Below are positions 24,488 to 32,353 of a stretch of DNA of 64,000 nt, one piece after another (the first letter of the stretch is position 1; each line of letters opens with the position of its first letter). The notes beneath the pieces were generated by a model. It saw only the letters and a program-made list of their open reading frames with translations. It ran no database searches and was not told the origin of the DNA. The stretch lies in the NCBI RefSeq assembly GCF_015711645.1, contig NZ_JABTEX010000003.1, positions 1 through 64,000 on the forward strand. Reading direction: 5' to 3'. The translations under genes were made by a program, and so were the position numbers. This stretch comes from Planomonospora sp. ID82291 (GTDB lineage: Bacteria; Actinomycetota; Actinomycetes; Streptosporangiales; Streptosporangiaceae).

Positions 24488-25228
24488 GTGCGCGACGGTG
24501 ACCCCCGCTGGCTGAAGCGTTTCGGGCGCGGCGCGCCCGCCGAGGTCCGGCTCCTGTGCTTCCACCACGCCGGCGGCGGCGCGGCGATGTACCGGCACTG
24601 GCCGCAGCTCATGCCGGGCTACGTCGAGCCGATCGCGGTGCAGCTCCCGGGCCGGGCCGACCGGTTCGCCGAGCCGCCCTTCGACCGGATGGCGCCGCTC
24701 GTGGACGAGCTCATCGCGGTGATCACGCCCTTGCTCGACCGCCCGTTCGCCTGCTACGGCGTCAGCATGGGGGCGCGGGTGGCCTGGGCGCTCGCGCACG
24801 AGTTGCGGGACCGCGCGCTGCCGTCGCCGCGCATGCTGTTCGTGGCGGCCAGCATCGCCCCCTGCCTGGACGACGGCACCTGGGCGTGGGAGGGCCGCGA
24901 CGACGGGCTGGAGGGCTACGTGCGCGAGATGGGCGGCACGCCGGCCGAGGTGCTCGCCGAGCCCGAGCTGCTCGCGGGCCTGCTGCCCACGCTGAGCGCC
25001 GACCTCACCGTGCTGAGCACGCACGGCTTCCACCCGGACAAGCCGCTGGAGATGCCGATCCGGGCCTTCGCCGGCACCGAGGACGCCGAGTCGCCCCCGC
25101 CGCGGATGGACGGCTGGCGCGCGGAGACCTCGGCGCGCTTCGACCTCGACCCGGTGCCCGGCGGGCACTTCTTCGATTTCGACGGCGAGCAGCAGGTGAT
25201 CAGGACGATCAGCCACGACCTCGCGTGA
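24488..25228 (+). CDS. Type II thioesterase, serine type
   Basis: This 246-residue alpha/beta hydrolase has the standard TEII signatures: FHHAGGGAAMYRHWP near residue 25, nucleophile Ser93 in YGVSMGA and the late histidine in PGGHFFDF. Such enzymes remove misloaded groups from carrier domains. Because no synthetase in the window ends in a TE domain, this protein might also release the finished peptide. It starts with GTG behind GGGAGGA, 13 bp after the previous gene, and is the last gene of the MbtH operon. Confidence 0.93.
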   Translation: MRDGDPRWLKRFGRGAPAEVRLLCFHHAGGGAAMYRHWPQLMPGYVEPIAVQLPGRADRFAEPPFDRMAPLVDELIAVITPLLDRPFACYGVSMGARVAWALAHELRDRALPSPRMLFVAASIAPCLDDGTWAWEGRDDGLEGYVREMGGTPAEVLAEPELLAGLLPTLSADLTVLSTHGFHPDKPLEMPIRAFAGTEDAESPPPRMDGWRAETSARFDLDPVPGGHFFDFDGEQQVIRTISHDLA

Positions 25229-25401
25229 GCGGACGGTCCTGAGCGGACGACGAGCGGACGACGAGCGGACGGTCCTGAGCGGACGACGAGCGGACGACGA
25301 GCGGACGGTCCTGAGCGGACGACGAGCGGACGACGAGCGGACGGTCCTGAGCGGACGACGAGCGGACGACGAGCGGACGGTCCTGAGCGGACGACGAGCG
25401 G
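25226..25401. repeat. 36-bp tandem repeat array after the MbtH operon
   Basis: Starting at the TEII stop codon there is a partial copy (25226-25239), four identical 36-bp units (25240-25383) and a final partial copy to 25401. Each unit is itself built from an 11-13-bp subrepeat of the GAGCGGACGAC kind. There are no spacers, so it is not a CRISPR. It fills the space between convergent genes; no other terminator is visible there. Confidence 0.92.
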
Positions 25402-25478
25402 GCCGTGCCGACCAGGCCGGCCGGACCGTGCCGTGCGCGCGGGTGCGACCGGGCCGCCTCACCCTCCGGGAGGCCGCC

Positions 25479-26678
25479 TCACCCTCGGGGAGGCCGGGGA
25501 GCGCGGCGGCGGGTCACCGTGCAGGGCAGCGAGGTGAACCCGCACTGGTGAGGCGAGTGCGCCCGCCGCGCACCGGCCGGATCGATCTCGTATTCCGAGA
25601 TCAGCGCTCCGATCTCCTCCAGCGCGATCCGCATCTCGAGCCGGGCCAGCGCCGCACCGAGGCAGTGGTGCGGTCCGTGGCCGAAGCTGATCATCCGCCT
25701 GGTGTCGCGGTCCAGGTCGAAGGCGTCGGGGTCGGGAAAGACCCTCCGGTCCCGGTTGGCGGAGGCGGGCAGGAGCGCGATCCGGGCGCCTTCGGGCAGT
25801 CGGACGCCGTGGACGACGGTCTCCTCGGTGAGCACGCGCGCCACCATCTGACTGGAGGAGTCGTAGCGCAGCGTCTCGCCGGCCCAGGCGTCGGCCCGCC
25901 CGTTGAGCCCCGCCCGCTGCACGTCCGGCCGGAGCCAGCCGTGGTACCAGGCGTTGCCGAGCGTCTTGCCGGTGGACTCGTTGCCCGCGCCGATCATCAC
26001 GAACAGGAACGCGACGATCTGCGCGTCGGTGAGCCTGGCCCCGTCGACCTCCGCCTCGATCATGGCCGAGGTCAGGTCGCCGCCGGGGCGGCGGCGCAGC
26101 GAGGCGACCAGGGGGACGAAGCGGCCGGCCAGGCGCAGGGCGGCCATCGCCGACTCCGGGCTGCGGCCGTCCGAGCCGTCCACGTGGTGGTTCAGCAGGT
26201 CGGTGTCAGCGCGGACCTGGTCCCACTCGTCGGGCGGGAAGCCGAGCATCTCGCAGAGGACGTCGTTCGGCAGCGCGGCGGCGTAGTCGGCGCAGAAGTC
26301 GAACGCCGGCTCGTCCCGCAGCCGCTCCAGCCGGGCGCGGGCGAGCTCGCGGATGCGGGGTTCGAGCGCGGCCACCCGGCGGGCGGTGAAGGCCGATGTC
26401 ACCAGGCCGCGGTACAGGCCGTGCTCGGGGGGGTCCATGGCCAGGAACAGGCTCGTCTTCTTCGCCTGCGGTCCCCACAGCTCCGGCTCCAGCGAGATGC
26501 CGCAGCCGTTGGAGAAGCGGAGCGGCTCGCGCAGCGCGGCGTGGACGTCGGCGTGGCGCGACAGCGCCCAGAAGTCGCGCTCCTCGTTGCGGTAGACCGG
26601 CGCGTGCTCACGCATCCACGCGTAGACGGGGTGCGGATCCTCCTGCACCTTGAAGTCGAACGGGTCGTAATGCGGCAT
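25479..26678 (-). CDS. Cytochrome P450 (paralogue of 29827-31047)
   Basis: This 399-residue P450 has the haem loop FGHGPHHCLGA (Cys339), an I-helix with GAGNESTGK and the ETLRYDSSSQ segment. It is close in sequence along its full length to the P450 at 29827, sharing GISLEP-LWGP, NAWYHG and RAGLNGRA, so one arose from the other. Its promoter carries the cluster palindrome, which ties it to the pathway. Target unknown; an arginine-derived or peptidyl substrate is possible. The ATG at 26678 has GGAG 5 nt upstream, while two preceding GTG codons are too close to that site. Confidence 0.93.
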   Translation of the reverse strand: MPHYDPFDFKVQEDPHPVYAWMREHAPVYRNEERDFWALSRHADVHAALREPLRFSNGCGISLEPELWGPQAKKTSLFLAMDPPEHGLYRGLVTSAFTARRVAALEPRIRELARARLERLRDEPAFDFCADYAAALPNDVLCEMLGFPPDEWDQVRADTDLLNHHVDGSDGRSPESAMAALRLAGRFVPLVASLRRRPGGDLTSAMIEAEVDGARLTDAQIVAFLFVMIGAGNESTGKTLGNAWYHGWLRPDVQRAGLNGRADAWAGETLRYDSSSQMVARVLTEETVVHGVRLPEGARIALLPASANRDRRVFPDPDAFDLDRDTRRMISFGHGPHHCLGAALARLEMRIALEEIGALISEYEIDPAGARRAHSPHQCGFTSLPCTVTRRRAPRPPRG

Positions 26679-26702
26679 CACCACTCCACTGCTGTCAGGG
26701 CG

Positions 26703-26749
26703 ACCGTACGGCGGGGCCGCGGGTTCGTCGCGTCCCCGGAATCCGGGAC
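26703..26749 (-). promoter_or_regulatory. Promoter with palindromic operator for the P450 at 25479
   Basis: Read on the minus strand, GTCCCG-N6-GGGGAC (26749-26732) is followed after exactly 23 nt by TACGGT (26708-26703). The gene start lies about 25 nt downstream. Confidence 0.65.
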
Positions 26750-26797
26750 CGCCCGAGCATGATCGGCGGAGGGCCGCAGTCGCTACACTCGCCGCCT

Positions 26798-27337
26798 ATG
26801 AGCGACGTGGACGAGCACGGACGGCCCTTTCCTCCTCCGGCGGGCGACGAGACCGAGACTCTTCTGGGGTTCCTCGACCACCAGCGTGCGACGCTGGCCT
26901 GGAAGTGCCGGGGACTGGACGCCGCGGGGCTGAAGGCGACGGTCGGCGCCTCGTCGATGACGCTGGGCGGGATGCTCAAGCATCTGGCCTATGTGGAGGA
27001 CGACTGGTTCTCCCGGTGGCTGCACGGGCGGGACCGGTCCGCTCCGTGGAACGCGGTGGACTGGCGCGCCGACCCCGACTGGGACTGGCATTCGGCCGCC
27101 GGCGACTCCCCGGACGAACTGCTGGCGCTGTGGCGGGAGGCCGTGGACCGCTCGCGCGAGGCGGTCGCCGAGGCGCTGGGCGACGGCGGGCTGGACCGCC
27201 TGGCCCGGCGGTCCTGGCCCGGCGGCCGGGCGCCGAGCCTGCGGTGGATCGTGGTCCACATGATCGAGGAGTACGCGCGCCACAACGGTCACGCCGACCT
27301 CATCCGGGAGTCGGTGGACGGGGAGACGGGGGAGTAG
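26798..27337 (+). CDS. DinB family protein (DUF664-like)
   Basis: This 179-residue protein has the four-helix DinB fold pattern with three spaced histidines: His in GGMLKHLAYVEDDWF, a mid region DWDWHSAAGDSP, and VHMIEEYARHNGHADL near the C-terminus. Actinobacterial members are metal-dependent and often act as thiol (mycothiol) S-transferases or have unknown roles. TACACT (26784-26789) lies 8 nt before the ATG, so it may be translated from a leaderless mRNA. It sits inside the cluster, but a role in it is not shown. Confidence 0.85.
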   Translation: MSDVDEHGRPFPPPAGDETETLLGFLDHQRATLAWKCRGLDAAGLKATVGASSMTLGGMLKHLAYVEDDWFSRWLHGRDRSAPWNAVDWRADPDWDWHSAAGDSPDELLALWREAVDRSREAVAEALGDGGLDRLARRSWPGGRAPSLRWIVVHMIEEYARHNGHADLIRESVDGETGE

Positions 27338-27344
27338 CCCGGGG

Positions 27345-28478
27345 TCACGTCAGCCGCGCGGACATCTCCGTGTACGACCGGACCAGCGTTCGCGCCGCCG
27401 CCTCCACCGTGCTGTACGGCCGCGCCAGCGACACCCGGATGAACCGCAGGCCGCCGTCCGGGTCGGCCCAGTGGAACGGCGCGCACGGCAGCACGTGGAC
27501 TCCGCGCGCGACCATGTCCTTGTACAGCAGCGAAGAGTCGGGCCCGTGCGCGGGAAGCGCGATCCGCGCGACGCTGATCTGGGAGGCGGGGTCGGCCAGC
27601 TGCAGGTCGACCCCGCCGATCGTCTCCTGGAGGATCGCGCGGTTGCGCGTCACCAGTTCGCGGGCGCGCTCGTAGCCGCCGCTCACCCAGTCGCGGGCGA
27701 GGCCGGTGACGAGCAGGAGGACCACCGGCGAGGCGGACAGCAGCGACTCGGAGAACGCCCGGTAGACGGGCAGCTTCGTCCGCGCGCTGTAGGCCAGGAG
27801 CCCGACCTTGAGCTCGTGCGTGGGCCACAGCTTGCCGGTGTCCTCGATGACGATCCAGTCCGCCCCCGCCTTGTCGAGGACCGCGTAGGTGTCGTACTGC
27901 GCGTCGCGGACCTGACCGCGGAAGCTGGCGTCCACGATGACCGTCTGGCCGTGCCGTGCGGCATGCTCGGCGAGCGACCGCAGATGGCCCTCGGGGGTGA
28001 CCAGCCCGGTCGGGTTGTTCGGGTGCGTCACGACGACGGCGTCGACCGGCGGCCCCGGCCAGTTCATGTCGAGGAGCGCCTCCTCCGTCAGCGGCACCAG
28101 CTTCAGCCCGCGGGTGAGGAACAGGTCGGCGATGTTGTCGAAGGTGGGGTGCAGCACCGCGATGGTCGACCCGGCCGGCAGCGCCCGCGCCACGATGTCG
28201 GTGGCGAGCGTCGAGGAGTAGCAGCTCAGGATGCGCCCGGTGCCGACCGGGGCGCTGTGCTGCCCGATCGCCTTCAGGAACGTGCCGTGCGCCTCGCGCT
28301 CGATGCTGGAGAAGGGGCGGCGGGACGCTTCGGCGAACATCTCGGGGATCCGCGCGACGACGGCCGCCTGCTGCTCGGAGAGGACCAGTCTCGCGTGGCC
28401 GTCGGTCAGATTGAGGCCGCCGTCGACGTCGGTCAGCGCGTCGACTTCCATCGTGGTGAGGTTGCCGACCTCGATCAT
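27345..28478 (-). CDS. PLP-dependent L-arginine oxidase/hydroxylase, MppP type
   Basis: This 377-residue fold-type I PLP protein resembles MppP, RohP and Ind4, which oxidise L-arginine with O2 to 4-hydroxy-2-ketoarginine or dehydroarginine without a metal. Matching segments are LNLTDGHARLVLSEQQ at the N-terminus, ILSCYSST, VLHPTFDNIADLF, THPNNPTG and IEDTGKLWPTHELKVGLL, with Lys216 as the Schiff-base lysine. The complete N-terminal segment, needed for the oxidase reaction in MppP, is present. Its promoter carries the cluster palindrome. With the VioC- and VioD-like genes it points to more than one arginine-derived building block. The ATG at 28478 has GGGAGGG 6 nt upstream and is preferred over the ATG at 28499. 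Confidence 0.85.
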   Translation of the reverse strand: MIEVGNLTTMEVDALTDVDGGLNLTDGHARLVLSEQQAAVVARIPEMFAEASRRPFSSIEREAHGTFLKAIGQHSAPVGTGRILSCYSSTLATDIVARALPAGSTIAVLHPTFDNIADLFLTRGLKLVPLTEEALLDMNWPGPPVDAVVVTHPNNPTGLVTPEGHLRSLAEHAARHGQTVIVDASFRGQVRDAQYDTYAVLDKAGADWIVIEDTGKLWPTHELKVGLLAYSARTKLPVYRAFSESLLSASPVVLLLVTGLARDWVSGGYERARELVTRNRAILQETIGGVDLQLADPASQISVARIALPAHGPDSSLLYKDMVARGVHVLPCAPFHWADPDGGLRFIRVSLARPYSTVEAAARTLVRSYTEMSARLT

Positions 28479-28535
28479 CTGTGGCCCTCCCAGCGGCATG
28501 ACATGGGGCTTCGCGGCAAGTGCCGCCGCACCGGC

Positions 28536-28582
28536 AGCCTAGGCGCGGTCGTGGTCGCCCACCTGTCCCCTCTACTGGGGAC
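28536..28582 (-). promoter_or_regulatory. Promoter with palindromic operator for the MppP-type gene
   Basis: A perfect palindrome GTCCCC-N6-GGGGAC (28565-28582) is followed on the minus strand, after exactly 23 nt, by TAGGCT (28541-28536). The plus-strand gene at 28638 has no -10 at the matching distance, so this site appears to serve the minus strand. Confidence 0.72.
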
Positions 28583-28637
28583 CTACCGGGGAGCCGCGGG
28601 GGGCCGCCGGGGAGGCGGCGGCTGAGACAATCCCGGA

Positions 28638-29774
28638 ATGAAGCTCACCGCGCGGGCGCTCAACCGGGCCACACTCGATCGTCAGCTGCTGCTGCGGCGG
28701 GAGCCGCTGGACGTCGCCGAGGCGGTGCGCCGTGTGATGGCCCTGCAGGCGCAGCAGACGGCCTCGCCGTACCTGACGATGTGGAACCGGGTCACCGACC
28801 TGGACCCCGCGGACCTCGACGCCGCCTTCGCCGGGTACACGGTCGTCCGGGGGACGATGATGCGGATGACGCTGCACACCGTGCACGCCGACGACTACCC
28901 GGCCTTCCGCGACGCCATCGAGCCGACCATGTACGCCACGCATCTGGACGGCCGCTTCACGCCCGCCGGTCTCACCGTCGAGGCGGGCCGGACCCTGGTC
29001 GGGGACCTGCTGGAGTTCGCCGCCGAGCCGCGGACCGCGGAGGAGATGAAGGGCTGGCTGGAACCGCGTCTGGGCGGCCTGTCGGCGGCGGGCGTCTGGG
29101 CGATCCTGCGCTCGTACACGCCGCTGCTGCGGGTGCCGACCGGCGGGCCGTGGTCGTTCACCGCGCGAGTGTCGTGCGTGGCGCCCTCGCCGCGGCCCAC
29201 GCTCGACCTGGACGCCGCGGCCGGGGCGCTGCGGGTGCTGACGCGGCGTTATCTGGAGGCGTTCGGGCCGGCGTCGGTGGCGGACGTCGCGCAGTTCGCA
29301 CTCGTCCAGCAGGCCAGGGTCAAGGGCGCGCTGCGTGCCATGGACGGAGAGGTCGAGCAGGTGGAGGGACCCGACGGCAAGGTGCTGTGGGACCTGGCGG
29401 GTGCGCCCCGCCCGTCCGAGGACACCCCGGCGCCGCCCCGGCTGATGGCCATGTGGGACAACACGCTGCTCGCTCACGCGGGCCGCGACCGTCTCCTTCC
29501 GCCCGCCTACCGCGCGTTCGTCATCCGCTCCAACGGCGACGTGCTGCCCACGCTGCTCGTCGACGGTTACGTCGCGGGCGTGTGGCGGACGGTCGAGGGG
29601 GGGATCGAGGCGGCCGCGTTCCATCCCCTGCCCGACGAGGCATGGGAAGGGCTCGCCGCCGAGGCCGAAGGGCTGGTGGCGCTGCTGGCCGAGCGCGAGC
29701 CGCACCCCTACCGCCGCTACGATCGCTGGTGGGCCAAGCTGCCCGAGCTGGAGACGACCCTGCTTCCCGGATAG
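28638..29774 (+). CDS. Winged-helix AlkZ/YcaQ-type DNA glycosylase
   Basis: This 378-residue protein belongs to the HTH_42 (AlkZ/YcaQ) family of DNA glycosylases. The catalytic QxQ motif is present as Gln37-Ala-Gln39 in ALQAQQTASPYLTMWNRV, followed by the typical VRGTMMRMTLHTVHADDYPAF segment and a C-terminal VDGYVAGVW. Family members excise alkylated bases and unhook interstrand crosslinks, and several sit in gene clusters for DNA-alkylating antibiotics as resistance genes. That location here suggests, but does not prove, a DNA-damaging product. GACAAT (28626-28631) lies 7 nt before the ATG, so the start may be leaderless. Confidence 0.85.
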   Translation: MKLTARALNRATLDRQLLLRREPLDVAEAVRRVMALQAQQTASPYLTMWNRVTDLDPADLDAAFAGYTVVRGTMMRMTLHTVHADDYPAFRDAIEPTMYATHLDGRFTPAGLTVEAGRTLVGDLLEFAAEPRTAEEMKGWLEPRLGGLSAAGVWAILRSYTPLLRVPTGGPWSFTARVSCVAPSPRPTLDLDAAAGALRVLTRRYLEAFGPASVADVAQFALVQQARVKGALRAMDGEVEQVEGPDGKVLWDLAGAPRPSEDTPAPPRLMAMWDNTLLAHAGRDRLLPPAYRAFVIRSNGDVLPTLLVDGYVAGVWRTVEGGIEAAAFHPLPDEAWEGLAAEAEGLVALLAEREPHPYRRYDRWWAKLPELETTLLPG

Positions 29775-29820
29775 CCCCTCGTTCGGGTGACAGGCGACAC
29801 GATCGGCATATCTGTACGTT
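29774..29820 (+). promoter_or_regulatory. Promoter with weak operator for the P450 at 29827
   Basis: GCCCCT-N6-GGTGAC (29774-29791) is followed after exactly 23 nt by TACGTT (29815-29820), and the ATG lies 7 nt further. Only the right half matches the cluster palindrome well; the left half is offset by one base. Confidence 0.45.
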
Positions 29821-29826
29821 CCGGAT

Positions 29827-31047
29827 ATGCGCAGTCTGGCACCGCAGACGGGTGAGTTCGTCTATGACCCGTTCTCCTACCGGATCCACGAGGACCCGTA
29901 TCCGGTGTACGCCTGGATGCGCGACCACGCGCCGCTGTACCGCAACGCCGAGCGCGGCTTCAGCGCGTTGTCCCGCTACGAGGACGTGCTGCTCGCGCTG
30001 CGGGACCCGGCGCTGTTCTCGAGCCGCAACGGCATCTCCCTGGAGCCCGACCTATGGGGGCCGACGGCGGTCAAGACCAGCTTCTTCCTCGCCATGGACC
30101 CCCCCGACCACGGCACGATGCGCCGCCTGCTGGGCACCGCGTTCAAACCGCGGTGGGTGGCCGCGATGGAGCCCCGGGTGCGCGAGCTGACCCGGGCGAG
30201 GCTGGCACCCGTGCGGGACGGCGGTCCGTTCGACTTCGCCGACTTCGCGGCGGCCGTGCCGAACGACGTGATGTGCGACGTGGTCGGCATCCCCGCGGCC
30301 GACCGCGATCGGATCCGCGCCGACAACGACCTGCTCAACCACTGCGAGGACGGCACCGACGAGAGGTCCGGGGAGACCGTCGCCGCGGGGCTGCGCCTCG
30401 CGGTCTACTACGTGAACCTGATCGGGGAGCGGCGCAAGCGGCCGGCCGGCGACCTCACCTCCGCCATGATCGAGGCCCGGGCCGGAGGGGAGCCGCTGAC
30501 GGACTCGCAGCTCGTCGCCTTCCTCTTCCTGCTCGTCAGCGCGGGCAACGACTCGACCGGCAAGCTGATCGGCAACGCCTGGTACCACGGCCGGCGCCTT
30601 CCCGACGTCGGGCGCGCGGGCCTGAACGGGCGGGCGGAGGCGTGGGGGGCCGAGACGCTGCGCTACGACTCGCCCAGCCAGATGACGGCCAGGACGCTCA
30701 CCCGGGACATCGTCGTCCACGGGACCCGGCTCCGGGAGGGGGAGCGGGTGGCGCTGCTGCCCGCCTCCGCCAACCGCGATGGACGGGTCTTCCCCGACCC
30801 GGACACCTTCGACCTGGACCGTGATACGGGCAAGCACATCGCCTTCGGCCACGGTCCGCACTTCTGCCTCGGCGCGGCGCTCGCCCGGCTGGAGATCACG
30901 GTCGTGCTGCAGGAGGTCGGCGCGGTGGTGTCGGACTACGACATCGACCTGTCCGCCGCCCGGCGCGTCCACTCCCCGCACCAGCGCGGATTCGCCTCGC
31001 TGCCCTCCGAGGTCGCTCTCCGCCCCAAGCCGTTGCCCGCCGTCTGA
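29827..31047 (+). CDS. Cytochrome P450 (paralogue of 25479-26678)
   Basis: This 406-residue P450 has FGHGPHFCLGA (Cys347), the I-helix SAGNDSTGK and ETLRYDSPSQ. It is the close relative of the P450 at 25479-26678 and should therefore act on a related substrate or at a second position of the same one. No ribosome site precedes the ATG; the -10-like TACGTT is 7 nt upstream, which suggests a leaderless mRNA. The stop codon lies inside an 18-bp tandem repeat that continues downstream. Confidence 0.93.
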   Translation: MRSLAPQTGEFVYDPFSYRIHEDPYPVYAWMRDHAPLYRNAERGFSALSRYEDVLLALRDPALFSSRNGISLEPDLWGPTAVKTSFFLAMDPPDHGTMRRLLGTAFKPRWVAAMEPRVRELTRARLAPVRDGGPFDFADFAAAVPNDVMCDVVGIPAADRDRIRADNDLLNHCEDGTDERSGETVAAGLRLAVYYVNLIGERRKRPAGDLTSAMIEARAGGEPLTDSQLVAFLFLLVSAGNDSTGKLIGNAWYHGRRLPDVGRAGLNGRAEAWGAETLRYDSPSQMTARTLTRDIVVHGTRLREGERVALLPASANRDGRVFPDPDTFDLDRDTGKHIAFGHGPHFCLGAALARLEITVVLQEVGAVVSDYDIDLSAARRVHSPHQRGFASLPSEVALRPKPLPAV

Positions 31048-31119
31048 CCACTGCCCGCCGTCTGACCACTGCCCGCCGTCTGACCACTGCCCGGCGTCTG
31101 ACCGTTGCCCGGCGTCTGA
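31032..31119. repeat. 18-bp tandem repeat carrying repeated stop codons
   Basis: From the last codons of the P450 onward an 18-bp unit is repeated four full times (31045-31116) after a partial copy (31033-31044), with minor drift. Because the unit is a multiple of three, each copy places a TGA in the P450 reading frame. Confidence 0.9.
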
Positions 31120-31130
31120 GGAGAATCTCC

Positions 31131-32246
31131 ATGTCCACCTCGCCGATCTCCTTCGAGATCCGCCCCAGCGACCACCCCGTGCCGGACGCGGAACGGCGGG
31201 CCGTGCTGGCCTCGCCGGGATTCGGTGAGCACTTCACCGACCACATGGTCACGCTGCGCTGGTCGACCGAGCGGGGCTGGCACGACGCCCGCGTCGAGCC
31301 GTACGGGCCGCTGAGCCTCGATCCGGCGACCGTGGTCTTCCACTACGCCCAGGAGTTCTTCGAGGGCATGAAGGCGTACCGGCAGGACGGCGGGGCGATC
31401 GTGATGTTCCGGCCGGGGTGGAACGCCGCCAGGTTCAACCGGACGGCACGGCGGCTGGCGATGCCCGAGCTTCCCGAGGAGGTCTTCATCCGGATGCTGG
31501 AGCTGCTGGTCGTCCAGGAGCGCGACTGGGTTCCGTCCGGCGACGGCAACAGCCTGTACCTGCGCCCATTCATGATCGCGACCCAGCGCGGCCTCGGGTT
31601 CACCCTGCCCTCGCGCAGCTATCTGCTGTGCGCGATCGCCTCGCCGTCGAGCTATCTCGGCGGCGGGGACACGCCGAGGCCGCTCACCGTGTGGCCGTCG
31701 GAGGACTACACGCGCGCCGCTCCCGGCGGCACCGGAGACGTCAAGGCCTCCTGCAACTACGCGCCCGCGTTCGCCGCCCAGCAGGCGGCCGCGGCGCGCG
31801 GCTGCGACCAGGTGGTCTGGCTGGACGCCGCCGAGCACGTCTGGGTCGAGGAGATGGGCGGGATGAACCTGTTCTTCGTCTACGCCGCCGGGGGCGGCGG
31901 CCGCCCCCGGATCATGACGCCCGCGCTGACCGGCACGCTGCTGCCGGGGGCGACCCGCGACTCGCTGCTCCGGCTCGCGCCCACGCTCGGCATCGACGCG
32001 GAGGAAGGGCGGATCTCGCTCGACCAGTGGCGCGCGCAGTGCGAATCCGGGGAGATCGTCGAGGTGTTCGCCTGCGGCACGGCGGCGACCGTGATCCCGG
32101 TCGGCAGGGCCAGGAGCGCTTCCGGCGACTGGCTCGTCGGAGACGGCGGCGCGGGGCCGGTCACGCTCAGGCTGCGCCAGAGCCTCATGGACATCCAGTA
32201 CGGACGCGGTCCCGATCCGTTCGCCTGGATTCATCAAGTTTGTTGA
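31131..32246 (+). CDS. Class IV (branched-chain type) aminotransferase
   Basis: This 371-residue PLP enzyme of fold type IV resembles IlvE: FHYAQEFFEGMKAYR near residue 70, the Schiff-base lysine Lys205 in GDVKASCNY, the EEMGGMNLFFVY and TPALTGTLLPGATRDS segments, and a C-terminal IQYGRGPDPFAWIHQV. It would interconvert branched-chain amino acids and 2-keto acids with glutamate. In the cluster it may raise the valine or leucine supply or aminate a keto-acid intermediate. A GAGGAGAAT ribosome site precedes the ATG; the repeat array separates it from the P450. Confidence 0.93.
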   Translation: MSTSPISFEIRPSDHPVPDAERRAVLASPGFGEHFTDHMVTLRWSTERGWHDARVEPYGPLSLDPATVVFHYAQEFFEGMKAYRQDGGAIVMFRPGWNAARFNRTARRLAMPELPEEVFIRMLELLVVQERDWVPSGDGNSLYLRPFMIATQRGLGFTLPSRSYLLCAIASPSSYLGGGDTPRPLTVWPSEDYTRAAPGGTGDVKASCNYAPAFAAQQAAAARGCDQVVWLDAAEHVWVEEMGGMNLFFVYAAGGGGRPRIMTPALTGTLLPGATRDSLLRLAPTLGIDAEEGRISLDQWRAQCESGEIVEVFACGTAATVIPVGRARSASGDWLVGDGGAGPVTLRLRQSLMDIQYGRGPDPFAWIHQVC

Positions 32247-32281
32247 TCTATGTAGTGATTACGGAGTGTCTGCAGATAAAT

Positions 32282-32299
32282 GTCCCTCAAAGGAGGGAC
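32282..32299. terminator. Hairpin: candidate terminator or operator
   Basis: GTCCCTC-AAAG-GAGGGAC forms a 7-bp stem with a 4-nt loop, followed within a few bases by CCTTTTCT, which suits an intrinsic terminator of the aminotransferase gene. The same bases also fit the cluster palindrome (GTCCCT-N6-AGGGAC), but 23 nt downstream there is only GAAGCC, a poor -10 box. I favour the terminator. Confidence 0.5.
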
Positions 32300-32353
32300 T
32301 GACCTTTTCTCGCGGCACCCGGGAAGCCCAGCGCATCATGAAGGGAGCATCGC

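Noticed and set aside
23734-25228. Both thioesterase genes as ordinary duplicate TEIIs
   Set aside because: The first has a Cys nucleophile and the second a Ser nucleophile, so they probably differ in function.
25226-25401. CRISPR array
   Set aside because: Units are contiguous, without unique spacers, and have internal subrepeats; no cas genes are nearby.
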